A stretch of DNA of 64,000 nucleotides from Nitrospiraceae bacterium (GCA_019637075.1 JAHBWI010000002.1:248001-312000); one strand, 5' to 3'. Counted from the stretch's first letter, positions 51,833-60,814 are shown. Program-made: numbers and translations. The notes: generated from the letters alone by a model not told the origin.

Positions 51833-51978
51833 CAGCATACGAATCTGCACGGGACATCCCTTTCGGTTCTTATCCCCTTCTACGGCCACGGAGCCTTGCC
51901 CCCACTGTTCCGTGTGCACATCCAAACAGCCTTGTAAGATACAGGGCTCTTGCCCTACCCTGTACAAGGAGGCTGGAC

Positions 51979-52623
51979 ATGGATCAAAACGACCGATTGA
52001 CCAAGGCAAAGGAAAACTGGGCTAAAGCCCGTCGGGGTGGGGAAGAACGAGAAGTCTTTTACGAAGGAGATGACCGGCTCCCGCCCGGACAACACCTCGT
52101 TGAAACCTGGCCTGTGCTGGATTTGGGGTTCAAACCAGAGATCTCGCTCTCCGAATGGACGCTAGCCATCAAGGGATTCGTCCAAACTCCCGTAACCTGG
52201 ACGTGGAATGATTTTCAGGCGCAACCGCAATTCAGAGACATCTCTGATTTTCACTGCGTCACATCTTGGAGTCGCTACGACAACGAATGGGAAGGCGTAA
52301 GCTTCAAGCAACTGATCGCCGTCGCCCAGCCACTGTCCCTCGCCAAGTACGTGCTGTTTAAATCATACGACGACTACACGACAAACCTCCCCATGGAAGC
52401 CTGTGACGACGACGACGTGCTGCTCGCCCACAAATGGAACGGCCAGCCGCTCACCAAGGAACACGGAGGCCCGGTTCGCGTCATCGTCCCCAAACGCTAT
52501 GCCTGGAAGGGCGCGAAATGGGTCAAGGAGATCACATTTTCGGATCGCGACGAAAAAGGCTTCTGGGAAGTCCGCGGCTATTCCAACACAGCCTTCCCCT
52601 GGAAGAATGATCGGTACGGCTGA
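51979..52623 (+). CDS. sulfite-oxidase-like molybdopterin oxidoreductase, cytoplasmic
   Basis: 214 residues with AAGGAGG before ATG 51979. It has the molybdopterin domain of the sulfite oxidase / YedY (MsrP) family: the Mo-ligand Cys in DFHCVTSWSR, the GGPVRVIVPKRYAWKGAKWV segment and FWEVRGYSN. It has no Tat or Sec signal, so it acts in the cytoplasm. It is shorter than SUOX (no haem or dimer domain). The substrate may be an oxidised sulfur group or another oxoanion. Confidence 0.87.
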   Translation: MDQNDRLTKAKENWAKARRGGEEREVFYEGDDRLPPGQHLVETWPVLDLGFKPEISLSEWTLAIKGFVQTPVTWTWNDFQAQPQFRDISDFHCVTSWSRYDNEWEGVSFKQLIAVAQPLSLAKYVLFKSYDDYTTNLPMEACDDDDVLLAHKWNGQPLTKEHGGPVRVIVPKRYAWKGAKWVKEITFSDRDEKGFWEVRGYSNTAFPWKNDRYG

Positions 52624-52659
52624 TGACTGACTTGTCGGCTGCGACGCCCTGATACCCGC

Positions 52660-53760
52660 GTGAACGCGAACTGCATTCAGCGCATCCACCTCTGGCCGGT
52701 CGACATTCCGATCACGGATCCGTTCGTCGTGGCGACCGGTTCACGCGTCACTGCACAAAATGTCTTTGTCCGCGTCACCTTGGTGGACGGTACGACCGGC
52801 TACGGCGAAGCCGCCCCATTCCCCGAAGTCGGCGGCGAGGACCGCGCGTCCTGCCTCGCAGCGGCCACAAGGCTTGCCCGTTCACTTATCGGACGATCGG
52901 CCTCAGACTATGAACAAATTGCGGCAGACCTACAGCAAACGGCGCTTTCCCATCCCGCTGCTCGTTGCGGACTGGAAACAGCCATCCTCGACGCCCAGTG
53001 CCGCTCGCAACATATTCCCTTCTGGGCCCTCTGGGGATCGGCCGAGGTGCGTGCGCACGGCACCGACATCACCATTCCGATTTGCGATGCCGAAAAGACG
53101 ATCCAACTCGCCAAAGGTTGGTATGCGAGAGGCTTTCGGCTCTTCAAAATGAAAGTCGGACTCGATGTGGACGAAGACATCCGCCGGCTGGAGCTTGTGC
53201 ATCAGGCTCTACCTGGGATCGCGTTCATCGGGGACGGAAACCAGGGGTTTTCCCGCGAAGAATGTCTGGCGTTTGCGCGGGGAGTGGCGGGATTCGGCGG
53301 ACGGCTGGTGCTGCTGGAGCAGCCGTTGGTCAGGGAGGATCTCGACGGACTTCATGCGATTCGCCACCTCACCGGCATTCCCGTCGCCGCCGACGAATCG
53401 GTCCGCTCCCTTGAGGATGCTCGTCGGGTAGTTGAGTCCTCCGCCGCCGACTATATCAACATCAAAATCATGAAGACCGGGGTCATCGAAGCGTTCCATA
53501 TTGCGAAGCTCACCCTCGAAGCCGGCCTCCGCTTGATGGTCGGCGGGATGGTCGAAACCCGAGTGGCGATGGGATGCTCCTTCAGTCTAGTACTGGGGCT
53601 TGGACATTTCGATGTTCTGGATCTCGATACTCCGCTATTGCTTGCCGATGATCCCGTGACCGGTGGCTATCGGTATGATGGCCCGCACCTGCAACCCTGG
53701 CGTGAACCGGGTCTCGACATGACGATCCTTCCGCCTCCCGACGCCATCATCGTCAGCTAA
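52660..53760 (+). CDS. enolase-superfamily racemase/epimerase, dipeptide-epimerase-like
   Basis: 366 residues, GTG start at 52660. The N-terminal cap and C-terminal barrel show the enolase-superfamily ligands: the catalytic pair FKMKVG (KxK), Asp and Glu metal sites in FIGDGNQG and LEQPL, DESV, and the second-half Lys KIMKTG. It resembles L-Ala-D/L-Glu (dipeptide) epimerases more than muconate cycloisomerase. The neighbours (molybdopterin oxidoreductase) give no clear pathway. Peptidoglycan or dipeptide recycling is a likely role. Confidence 0.82.
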   Translation: MNANCIQRIHLWPVDIPITDPFVVATGSRVTAQNVFVRVTLVDGTTGYGEAAPFPEVGGEDRASCLAAATRLARSLIGRSASDYEQIAADLQQTALSHPAARCGLETAILDAQCRSQHIPFWALWGSAEVRAHGTDITIPICDAEKTIQLAKGWYARGFRLFKMKVGLDVDEDIRRLELVHQALPGIAFIGDGNQGFSREECLAFARGVAGFGGRLVLLEQPLVREDLDGLHAIRHLTGIPVAADESVRSLEDARRVVESSAADYINIKIMKTGVIEAFHIAKLTLEAGLRLMVGGMVETRVAMGCSFSLVLGLGHFDVLDLDTPLLLADDPVTGGYRYDGPHLQPWREPGLDMTILPPPDAIIVS

Positions 53761-53951
53761 TCCCTGCCGAGATTCGCCCCACAGGGCAACCCTCACAGAC
53801 GCCATCGCGGCTGCCCATGACCTGCAAATTTCCTGAAATCTTTTGCCGTTTCCGGCCTTTTCTGAAAAATTAGCCTCAAGGCACGCTGCTGACCCCGACC
53901 GATGAGCTCGCGAAAGCGGTCGCATTGCACTTTCATAGCAAGGAGCGCCCC

Positions 53952-54779
53952 ATGAATCCGAACATGCTTCGCCCCCTCCCCCAGACCGTTCTTCCTCGGC
54001 CTCGGCAGTCCCCCCGCCTGGCTTGGATTGCCGGGACCATCCTGCTTCCTATGGTGGGATGCGTCTCCACCAACACCTATGAGGCGGCTAGGCAACAGGC
54101 AAAAGAACGATACGGTGAACTGGCGAGGACGCAGGCGGACATTCAAGGACTGGAGAGACAACGGGACGCACTCCACAGCACCAACCGGCAAGACGAGCAG
54201 TCGCTGTCCAATCTGCAGAACGAGCTCAAGAACATCCAAGCGGCATACGCGAAGATTCAAAAGACCAATCGGGACAAACTCGCGGCATTGCAACAGAACA
54301 TTGCGGCCCTGCGCGCCCGTCATCAAGCGATGCTGAAAGAAATTAGCGACACGAAGCGGCAGGAGAACAAGCTCAAGTCCGTTACCAACACTTATGAAAA
54401 GGTGATGGGGAAGACGTTGGACGGCCCGGAAACCCAGGCGGAACCGATCAGTGGGGCCGCTCCTGAGCAGAAACTCGTGGCCGTCGTCACGCCGCAGTCA
54501 AACCCGGCCGAGGCACCGCAGGCTCCTGCATCCTCAGCCGCAGCGTCCCGTCCCGATCTGATTGCGCCACCTGCGGCCCCAGTGCCTGCACCGGCCTCCG
54601 CTCCAGCTCCGGCAACCTCCTCCGCGCCTGCAACCCAAGCCCCTGAGGTCGCCAAGGCTGCCCCCCCGGCGCCAAGGCCGACGGCGCAACCTGTTGCCCA
54701 GCCTGCGCCGCAGGACGAATCCTGGCTCTCGTCTCTAACCGCCTGGTTCTCCTCACTCCTCGATTGGATCTGGGCATAG
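53952..54779 (+). CDS. coiled-coil lipoprotein
   Basis: 275 residues from ATG 53952 (AAGGAGC site). A lipoprotein signal (GTILLPMVGCVS) gives a lipidated Cys near residue 37. A coiled-coil region (roughly 40-150, rich in Gln, Leu, Lys, Arg) is followed by a Pro/Ala-rich low-complexity linker and a C-terminal amphipathic segment (LSSLTAWFSSLLDWIWA). It is probably an outer-membrane-linked structural or envelope-stability protein. A hairpin terminates it at 54790. Confidence 0.75.
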   Translation: MNPNMLRPLPQTVLPRPRQSPRLAWIAGTILLPMVGCVSTNTYEAARQQAKERYGELARTQADIQGLERQRDALHSTNRQDEQSLSNLQNELKNIQAAYAKIQKTNRDKLAALQQNIAALRARHQAMLKEISDTKRQENKLKSVTNTYEKVMGKTLDGPETQAEPISGAAPEQKLVAVVTPQSNPAEAPQAPASSAAASRPDLIAPPAAPVPAPASAPAPATSSAPATQAPEVAKAAPPAPRPTAQPVAQPAPQDESWLSSLTAWFSSLLDWIWA

Positions 54780-54789
54780 ACCGATCCCT

Positions 54790-54823
54790 CCGGGGGCAGG
54801 CCCAGCGATTGGGAAGCCCCCGG
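54790..54823. terminator. hairpin between convergent genes
   Basis: CCGGGGGC / GCCCCCGG (8-bp perfect stem, 18-base loop). No U-tract. It lies between the lipoprotein gene and the convergent DUF3565 gene. Confidence 0.45.
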
Positions 54824-54834
54824 GTGCTTCAAGC

Positions 54835-55038
54835 TTACAGCTTCGGCGGATCCGGTTCCTCGCAGCGCTTGCAGTTGAGCACCATCCCCAGCCTCGTCCG
54901 GCGTCCTTCCTCGGTCAACACCCACAGGCGCGTAGTCAGCGGCGGTTGATGCCGCACATGTTGCCCGTGGCCGCAGGCCAGATCCGCGACCCAGTGTCCT
55001 TCTTCGTCCTGATGGTAGCCGACTATCTTCTGTTGCAT
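54835..55038 (-). CDS. DUF3565 zinc-ribbon-like small protein
   Basis: 67 residues. The sequence has the DUF3565 pattern: IVGYHQDEEGHWVADLACGHGQHVRHQPP and ending with NCKRCEE. The CGHGQHxRH and CxxC pairs suggest metal binding. The family is small and uncharacterised; it is often found in proteobacteria near stress or redox genes. Start ATG 55038 fits the family length of about 65 residues. Confidence 0.88.
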   Translation of the reverse strand: MQQKIVGYHQDEEGHWVADLACGHGQHVRHQPPLTTRLWVLTEEGRRTRLGMVLNCKRCEEPDPPKL

Positions 55039-55160
55039 CCCTTCCCCCTAATCACGGCACGGCGTACATTCACGTAAACCCTCACCGCCATCCGCCCTAC
55101 TCTTGCGTTTATGCTACACTCCCGGCGGCGGAATCGTATCACGGCAGACAGGAGGAACGA

Positions 55161-56060
55161 ATGACGACGGCAGAGTTTCGCATTGGAATAGTCGGGGTCG
55201 GCCGGATGGGGGCCAACATGGCCCGCCGATTGAAAGATCGAGGCTATACGGTAGTGGCCGTGCAGGATGCCGACGCACGGCGCGCGCAGGAACTGGCCAA
55301 GGAGCTGAACTGCGACGCCTCTGCCACGCCCGCCCGTCTCGCAGGACTCTCGAACACCGTACTCACCGTCATATCCGACGACACCGCCATGCGCCACATT
55401 TTCTCCGCCAGCGGACCCGATAGCCTCTTGCAGCACGCCAAGGATCGCCTGTTCATCAATTGCGCAACCCTGTCACCCGGTATCCATCAAGAAATCCAGA
55501 CGCTGGTCGAGCAGCGTGGAGGCACGACGCTGGAAGCCTGCATGGCCAGCAGTATCCCGCAAGCCCGTCAAGGCACTCTGTACCTCATGTGCGGCGGCCG
55601 ACGCGAGGTCTTCGATCGTGCCCGTGCGTTGTTGGAGGATTTGAGTGCGCACCTGCGCTACATCGGACCGGCCGGCACCGCGGCCAACGTCAAAGCCTTG
55701 GTCAACATGGTGATGAATGCCAACACGGCCGCCCTCGCAGAGGGGTTGGGATTGGGCGCCGCGCTCGGGCTCGACCTGACCATGCTCCGGGAAGTCTTCG
55801 CCCAAACCGGCGCGAACTCCCGCGTGCTCGAAACGGACGGCGAGGACATGCAGCGGCGCGCCCACGATTGCTACTTTTCAGCCTCGCATGCAGCGAAAGA
55901 CTCAGGCATCGCCCTCGCGCTGGCGGAACAGGTCGGGCTCACCCTTCCGGTTGCGCAAGCGACCTATGCGCAGTACAGCCGGCTGGTGGAGGAAGGCAAG
56001 GGGGAGTTGGACAAGTCCGCCATCGCCGAGCTGACATTCAAAGACAGGCTGGCCGGGTAA
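55161..56060 (+). CDS. NAD(P)-dependent beta-hydroxyacid dehydrogenase family
   Basis: 299 residues with GGAGGA before ATG 55161. It has the Rossmann motif GIVGVGRMGANMARRL and, further on, the family's catalytic loop residues: the NPVT-like (TLSPGIHQEI) region, substrate-binding GPAGTAANVKALVN with the catalytic Lys, and a C-terminal helical domain ending AKDSGIALALAEQVGLTLPVAQ. It resembles 3-hydroxyisobutyrate or 2-hydroxy-3-oxopropionate dehydrogenase. Substrate is not clear from context. Confidence 0.9.
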   Translation: MTTAEFRIGIVGVGRMGANMARRLKDRGYTVVAVQDADARRAQELAKELNCDASATPARLAGLSNTVLTVISDDTAMRHIFSASGPDSLLQHAKDRLFINCATLSPGIHQEIQTLVEQRGGTTLEACMASSIPQARQGTLYLMCGGRREVFDRARALLEDLSAHLRYIGPAGTAANVKALVNMVMNANTAALAEGLGLGAALGLDLTMLREVFAQTGANSRVLETDGEDMQRRAHDCYFSASHAAKDSGIALALAEQVGLTLPVAQATYAQYSRLVEEGKGELDKSAIAELTFKDRLAG

Positions 56061-56165
56061 GCCTCGCGACGCCGCCCGGGAGAAGCGGCGGTTTCGTTGA
56101 CAGAACGGGCCAGTCCCGCTAGGCTTTCATGGACTACGCAGTCCTGCTGAGGACGATCCTCCACA

Positions 56166-57161
56166 GTGCCGCGCAGGAAGAGGGAGGGGATTCTGACTCA
56201 CTCCGGCTTGGGCTTTGTCATTCGGCTGTGCTTCGTCCTCTGCGGCCTTGTGGCCCTTCCCCAGTCGGGCCGGGCCGCCGAACAAACGCCCCACACGCCG
56301 TCGGCCCCAGGCCCCTCCCTCCTCTACATCTCGGACTATTTTTCCTTCGTCGGCACCGATGCCCAGGGGCATGTGTCGTTCATCCTCGACAATAATCGGG
56401 GAAAGGACGGCGCAAAATATCAGGCCGAGCACCTCGTACTCCTGCATGACGAACAGCAAGGCTGGGTGGAACTGGCGGGCAACGGGTCCTATCCCAACCT
56501 TCACCACGACACCGCCCGCATTCCGGATTCCCCGAATTTCCGGTTCGAGGGCACTCCGGAATCTGGCATCACGATCAGCAGTTCATCGAACAATTTGGTT
56601 CTAAAGATCGGAAGCCTGACCCGCCATACCCAAAACCAGCACAACGGCGGAGAAACCTGGATGAGCGCCGGACCGGCCGAACTCACGTGGCGCGGGCGCA
56701 CGATTCCCGGCCGGGTCATCTACGAATATGTGATGATGCCGAACTTCAACCGCCTGACCAAGACCTACTGGGGCATGTGGAAAGGCTTCCAGGGGCTGTA
56801 CCTGTCTGCGGCAAACCCGACCGATCTGTACCTGCATAGCCACCAGAGCGACCGTCTCGCGCTGCTGGTCAGTAAGCTGATGGGATTTACCGTCAACGGG
56901 GACGTCCCCGAATCGATGCAGGACATCCGCATCGAAGTGCTCGACGAGGACTTCGCGCCCGGCATGTACCGCTGGCCGAAACAATGGCGCATTTCCTGGA
57001 TGAGCAGCGCCGGACCAGGCACCATGAACATCAGCCTGTCCTTTCGGAAGACCCTCAGCAGTTGGTTCATCGGCGGCTTTTCGATGGGCATCGTCACAGG
57101 GGAGATTACCGCGGGAGAACGGACAGTTCCGGTTTATGGACTTGCCGAACTGATCATGTAA
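56166..57161 (+). CDS. exported protein of unknown function with beta-sheet body
   Basis: 331 residues from GTG 56166; internal starts are possible. The signal peptide lies at about residues 18-38 (LCFVLCGLVALP). The body is beta-rich with DYFSFVGTDAQGHVSFILDNN, WRGRTIPGRVIYEYVMM and a C-terminal KQWRISW and GEITAGERTVPVYGLAELIM. This recalls the CrtC / hydroxyneurosporene synthase or lipocalin-like folds, but I cannot confirm. A later GGAGGGG in the N-terminal part suggests the start could be nearer residue 9. It precedes the SnoaL-like gene by 16 bases. Confidence 0.65.
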   Translation: MPRRKREGILTHSGLGFVIRLCFVLCGLVALPQSGRAAEQTPHTPSAPGPSLLYISDYFSFVGTDAQGHVSFILDNNRGKDGAKYQAEHLVLLHDEQQGWVELAGNGSYPNLHHDTARIPDSPNFRFEGTPESGITISSSSNNLVLKIGSLTRHTQNQHNGGETWMSAGPAELTWRGRTIPGRVIYEYVMMPNFNRLTKTYWGMWKGFQGLYLSAANPTDLYLHSHQSDRLALLVSKLMGFTVNGDVPESMQDIRIEVLDEDFAPGMYRWPKQWRISWMSSAGPGTMNISLSFRKTLSSWFIGGFSMGIVTGEITAGERTVPVYGLAELIM

Positions 57162-57177
57162 TCCAACAAGAGTCCCC

Positions 57178-57552
57178 ATGCACAGCACTGCACCAGACCA
57201 GCTTCATCGAGCCTTCACCCAAGCCTTCAATAGCGGAGACTTGGACGCTGTGATGCGCCTGTATGAACCGGAGGCAGCGCTGGTCCCACAACCGGGTCAG
57301 ATCACAATCGGTGCCGCCGCGAACCGGCAAGCGCTGGAGCAGTTCATGGCCCTCAAGGGCCGGATGACGATCTCAACCGTCTATGTCGTCCAGACAGAGG
57401 ACCTTGCTCTCCTGCGAGGCGACTGGCACCTCACCGCCAAGGCGGCTGACGGGCAGCCCATTGAAATGCGCGGGCAGAATATCGAAGTGGCTCGCCGGCA
57501 AGCCGATGGCCGTTGGCTCTTCGTGATCGACCATCCCTTCGGCGCCGGCTGA
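57178..57552 (+). CDS. SnoaL/DUF4440-type NTF2-like protein
   Basis: 124 residues with the NTF2-like pattern: an amphipathic helix (LHRAFTQAFNSGDLDAVMRLYEPEAAL) followed by beta strands (TISTVYVVQTEDLALLRGDWHLTA and WLFVIDHPFG). Such proteins are small steroid-isomerase-like or binding proteins with a deep pocket. No signal peptide. It follows the exported gene by 16 bases and may be in one unit. Confidence 0.8.
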   Translation: MHSTAPDQLHRAFTQAFNSGDLDAVMRLYEPEAALVPQPGQITIGAAANRQALEQFMALKGRMTISTVYVVQTEDLALLRGDWHLTAKAADGQPIEMRGQNIEVARRQADGRWLFVIDHPFGAG

Positions 57553-57585
57553 CCCGAGCTCCTCAAGAGCATTTTGCTCGGCTTG

Positions 57586-57626
57586 TTGTCATATTTAGTA
57601 CTAGTGCTAGAATCACCTAGTACTAA
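57586..57626 (+). promoter_or_regulatory. promoter overlaid by two TAGTACTA palindromes
   Basis: TTGTCA (57586-57591), 16 bases, TAGAAT (57608-57613), 5/6 at both elements. TAGTACTA occurs at 57596-57603 inside the spacer and again at 57618-57625 over the expected start, 22 bases apart; the flanking bases make TTAGTACTAG and CTAGTACTAA a perfect inverted pair. A repressor dimer could bind both copies and block the promoter. The ATG follows directly at 57626, so the leader is only about six bases. Confidence 0.5.
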
Positions 57627-57991
57627 TGACGATTCCAAGCGGAACGGACATCTCGGATTTTCTTCACGGCGCCGACGGGTTGGGCTGGCTACTCCTTGTG
57701 GTAGCGCTCGGTTACGGCGGGTATCGGCTTCAACGAACCCTTCGAGTACCACAGATCCGGCCAGACAGGGTCAGCCCACCATCGCACGCTCCGAAGCCAG
57801 ACCGCGCGACCATCCTAGGCCTCTATTGTTGTGGCGCCTTCCTGGTGTCTTCCGCTATCCCCTGCTGGCGCCTCATGGCAAGGGACGAGAGCGCCCCCTT
57901 CTTCAACCAGATTGGTCTTACGATCGTTGCACTCGGCGCCGCGACCATTGCAGCCGCGATACTCTTAGGCGCACGCAATAGAGCTCGCTAG
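57626..57991 (+). CDS. small membrane protein of unknown function
   Basis: 121 residues with three likely helices (GLGWLLLVVALGYGGY, ILGLYCCGAFLVSSAIPCW, IGLTIVALGAATIAAAILL) and a Pro/Arg-rich cytosolic loop between the first and second. No ribosome site; the promoter at 57586 gives a nearly leaderless mRNA. Three Cys lie close together at the second helix (YCC and PCW). Family unknown. Confidence 0.6.
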   Translation: MTIPSGTDISDFLHGADGLGWLLLVVALGYGGYRLQRTLRVPQIRPDRVSPPSHAPKPDRATILGLYCCGAFLVSSAIPCWRLMARDESAPFFNQIGLTIVALGAATIAAAILLGARNRAR

Positions 57992-58054
57992 CGTGCGGTC
58001 TCGTACCTCTTCGGATGGCCCCACGGCAATAGACGGGTCCGCCGACATCGGCAG

Positions 58055-58513
58055 TTAGAGTTTTTCAAACGGCAGTTCCTGCCGCTCCGCCTTGGGAAAG
58101 AACCGCCAGCGTTTCTGCGCATCGGCATCGAATGCCCCAAGATACTGCCCCTGTCGGTCCCAGGCTTGGAACTCGATCAGCCGAATCAAACAGGTCCCCG
58201 GTTCGATCACTCGGACATCATATTGCCCAACGATGCCGATCCGCCCAGAGGACTGACGATAGACGTTGCGCCGGCCTGCGTACCCTGTGTCGGGAAACAA
58301 TTCGGCCGTGGCCGTGCAGCCCCCGAGTTGCTCGACGCGCAACGTCAGGTTGTGACGAGAAAGAAAGGGGTGGGTCGCCACCCTCGTAATGCGAACCAGA
58401 AGCCCTTCAGGAGCCAGCGTGAACTCGGCCGGTTCCGGCCGATCGCTGTTGCAGCCGCTCAGCGATAGAACGAGCAGCAGCGTAGACAGCACCGATCCGA
58501 ATTGACGGCTCAC
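58055..58513 (-). CDS. lipoprotein of unknown function
   Basis: 152 residues, GTG start at 58513 overlapping the stop of the GlcG-like gene by 4 bases. A lipoprotein signal (LVLSLSGCNS) gives lipidated Cys near residue 21. A beta-rich body follows (LLVRITRVATHPFLSRHNLTLRV, IVGQYDVRVIEPGTCLIRLIEF) with two further Cys that may pair. Family not recognised; translational coupling points to a joint role with the haem-binding neighbour. Confidence 0.7.
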   Translation of the reverse strand: MSRQFGSVLSTLLLVLSLSGCNSDRPEPAEFTLAPEGLLVRITRVATHPFLSRHNLTLRVEQLGGCTATAELFPDTGYAGRRNVYRQSSGRIGIVGQYDVRVIEPGTCLIRLIEFQAWDRQGQYLGAFDADAQKRWRFFPKAERQELPFEKL

Positions 58514-59028
58514 TTGCCCGTCGGCACCTTGGGTGCAGCTCCGATCGCATCGAGTCCAGCCTCGGCACAGGCATCGTCTAGATGAGCGCCTGGGGCGCCC
58601 CCGACCCCGATCCCTCCGACCACTTCCCCACCGATTTCGATGGGCAGACCGCCGCCGACCATGAGGATCTGTTCGTTCATGTCGCGGAGCGCCTGAAGCG
58701 TCGGGGTTTTGGAGATCATATCGGCGAGTTCGCTGGTGGGACGGCGCAAACTGGTTGCGGTATAGGCTTTCTTCCGGCTGCTGTCGATGGTATGGGGACC
58801 GGCGCCATCGGCCCTGGTCATGCTCCGCAACAGACCCGAGCGATCCACCACCGAAGCGCTCACTCGATACCCGTCTCTTTTACAATGCTCGATCGCCGCC
58901 TGTACGGCCTTGGCCGCCAGTGCCGACGGCAAAACCGATTCCTTCGGCAGATCTTCCGTCGCCCCTGCCAGTCCTGGACTCACCGCCACCGCACACAGAA
59001 AGGCCACAGCCATACCGACAGTCTTCAT
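58510..59028 (-). CDS. exported GlcG/HbpS-like haem-binding protein
   Basis: 172 residues from ATG 59028 (AGAGGTG site; the frame is open to 59073). It has a signal peptide ending LAGATE, then the GlcG/HbpS fold: AAIEHCKRDGYRVSASVVDRSGLLRSMTRADGAGPHTIDSSRKKAYTA in order, QILMVGGGLPIEIGGEVVGGIGVGGAPG and the final DDACAEAGLDAI. Members bind haem or small molecules. Here it is a periplasmic form, coupled with the lipoprotein downstream. It may scavenge haem or sense oxidative stress. Confidence 0.85.
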   Translation of the reverse strand: MKTVGMAVAFLCAVAVSPGLAGATEDLPKESVLPSALAAKAVQAAIEHCKRDGYRVSASVVDRSGLLRSMTRADGAGPHTIDSSRKKAYTATSLRRPTSELADMISKTPTLQALRDMNEQILMVGGGLPIEIGGEVVGGIGVGGAPGAHLDDACAEAGLDAIGAAPKVPTGK

Positions 59029-59170
59029 GAAATTTTCACCTCTATCGTGACTCGCGCAATAGGCCGGCATCATGATTCTCTCCTTGTGGTTCTCGGGCGA
59101 CGATCGGCCCGCGATTTCATTGGAGGGTACGGCGGCACCGGAGTGCTGTCAAGAGCGGGAGCTGGCGAGG

Positions 59171-60181
59171 TCAGCGGTACAATGCAAAGCGGGCCATGGG
59201 TGAGAGGGCAGCCCGGCGCGGTGCATCGATCAGGCTATAGCGCGTGGAATCCAGACCGGCGTTGGAGGTGTAGACGCCTATGAGTACGACACGAGGCTTG
59301 GTATGCGACCGACCTCCACGATGCAGCCCGCCGGTATCCGCCAGCACGACCGTACCAGCTTCGCCGATGCAAGATAGGACCGGAATCGATCGCGCTTTCA
59401 CCTGCGCGGCGAGCGCTGCCGGTTCTGGATAGCAACCGGTGGGGGGAACAGCGGGAAACAGAGTGCCGAACGCCCCGCCCGGTTGCGAGCCCCGCAGGTA
59501 GGTCAGTGGTCCCATCGTCTCGTCGATCGCTTCAAGGTAAAGAAAAACCTTGAGCACATGCTTGTCCTCGTGGTCCCGATGCCAATACTCGGCGCTGATC
59601 GCTGGCTCGCCGTCCCGGACCGCGAAGTTGTGCCAAACGTCGACGTAGTTCAACCGGGGTTGCACACCAAAGTAGGCGCTCGCAATCGCCAACATCCGTT
59701 CGTGGAGAAAAAACTCGCCGAAGCTCGCCGGAATCGGCTGCCGGCGCGCGCGATGGCCGATCGCCCGCACGACGTACCACTTTCGATCGAGGCTATGGCT
59801 TCGACGCTGGATTCGTGCCTGCACTTCCGGCACGGCCAGGAGCCGTCCGGCGTCGGCCCGCAAGTCGTCGAATAGCTCGGCTCGTCCGAGCAGTCCCGCA
59901 ATCGAGGTTTGGTAGAGCCCGTCTTTTCGCAAGGAACGCACTGCGTGGAAGGCCGGTAGGTCAAGCCGCTGGCGATGGGCCGCATACAGACGGCGAGATC
60001 GACGGTTGATCGCCTGATAAACGGGAGCCAGCCAACGAAGCCGATACAGCCAGCGACCCACAATCGAAAGCGGCCAGACGTGGACGAGGAGCGCACGAAT
60101 GACATGCTTGGGCCGTTTGCCCCGAAGCTTGGCTCGCCATCCGCCTTGGCTCCCATCCCACCCCTGGTGGTCGTCCAGCAT
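59171..60181 (-). CDS. phytanoyl-CoA dioxygenase-like non-haem iron oxygenase
   Basis: 336 residues. The central region has the 2-His-1-Asp facial triad: WHRDHEDKH (HxD, with His and Asp as Fe ligands) and the distal His in GGLHRGG, followed by Arg for 2-oxoglutarate in SHTKPR. This fits phytanoyl-CoA dioxygenase / ectoine hydroxylase relatives. The N-terminal 90 residues are basic and helical. The substrate is unknown; typical ones are fatty acids, amino-acid derivatives or lipids. Confidence 0.8.
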   Translation of the reverse strand: MLDDHQGWDGSQGGWRAKLRGKRPKHVIRALLVHVWPLSIVGRWLYRLRWLAPVYQAINRRSRRLYAAHRQRLDLPAFHAVRSLRKDGLYQTSIAGLLGRAELFDDLRADAGRLLAVPEVQARIQRRSHSLDRKWYVVRAIGHRARRQPIPASFGEFFLHERMLAIASAYFGVQPRLNYVDVWHNFAVRDGEPAISAEYWHRDHEDKHVLKVFLYLEAIDETMGPLTYLRGSQPGGAFGTLFPAVPPTGCYPEPAALAAQVKARSIPVLSCIGEAGTVVLADTGGLHRGGRSHTKPRVVLIGVYTSNAGLDSTRYSLIDAPRRAALSPMARFALYR

Positions 60182-60319
60182 CCCCGTTCGTCACTCCGCA
60201 CGTCTGCTCGCCGCAGTCGGCCGCGAGACCTCGCGCACATGGTGATACCACAAGCAAGAACAACGACCAATCCTGGTCGGCACTATAGGCTGTCGTGTTT
60301 AGGACGAAGGAAGAAGCGG

Positions 60320-60814
60320 TCAGAAATTCGAGATGGGATGCAATTCCGGATTGTCCGATCCGGGCCGCCGCAATTCTTGGATCCAAACCCTGGCCTGCTC
60401 GACGTAGAAGGTATATTCCATCTCGGGGTAGCTGGCCACCACCGAGTGAAGCAGCTGCTCGGCTTCTCGACCACGTCCGGCGCTCAAGCTCGTCCGCGCC
60501 GCCTGCAACGTGCAAGATGCCGCCATGGCTTTCGGGTCTACAGTAGTTCTCACCGGCTGCCGCGCCACGAACCGATCGAAACTCTTCGGCAAATCCGCTG
60601 TCGGCACCACATGGGTGTCGGCGGACTGACGCAGTTCCTTCGCCGCAGTCAGTACTGCTTCCACGTCACTGCTCGTTTGGCAGTAGCGATAGAGATCCCA
60701 CATCGACATCACGCTGGGCGGATGCGAAGCGGGAAGAGTACCGGCTGGCTCGAGCATTTGACATCCCGAGAGGAGGATCCCAAGTGCCAGCAGTGTAGAT
60801 CTCATAGGACTCAT
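60320..60814 (-). CDS. lipoprotein with helical repeat region
   Basis: About 164 residues from ATG 60814 (ATG 60805 is a second choice; the frame is open to 60883). A lipoprotein signal (LLALGILLSGCQ) is followed by a Pro/Ser linker and a helical region (DVEAVLTAAKELRQSA, AARTSLSAGRGREAEQLLHSVVASYPEMEY) like a TPR pair. No other domain. No good ribosome site. Function unknown. Confidence 0.6.
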   Translation of the reverse strand: MSPMRSTLLALGILLSGCQMLEPAGTLPASHPPSVMSMWDLYRYCQTSSDVEAVLTAAKELRQSADTHVVPTADLPKSFDRFVARQPVRTTVDPKAMAASCTLQAARTSLSAGRGREAEQLLHSVVASYPEMEYTFYVEQARVWIQELRRPGSDNPELHPISNF

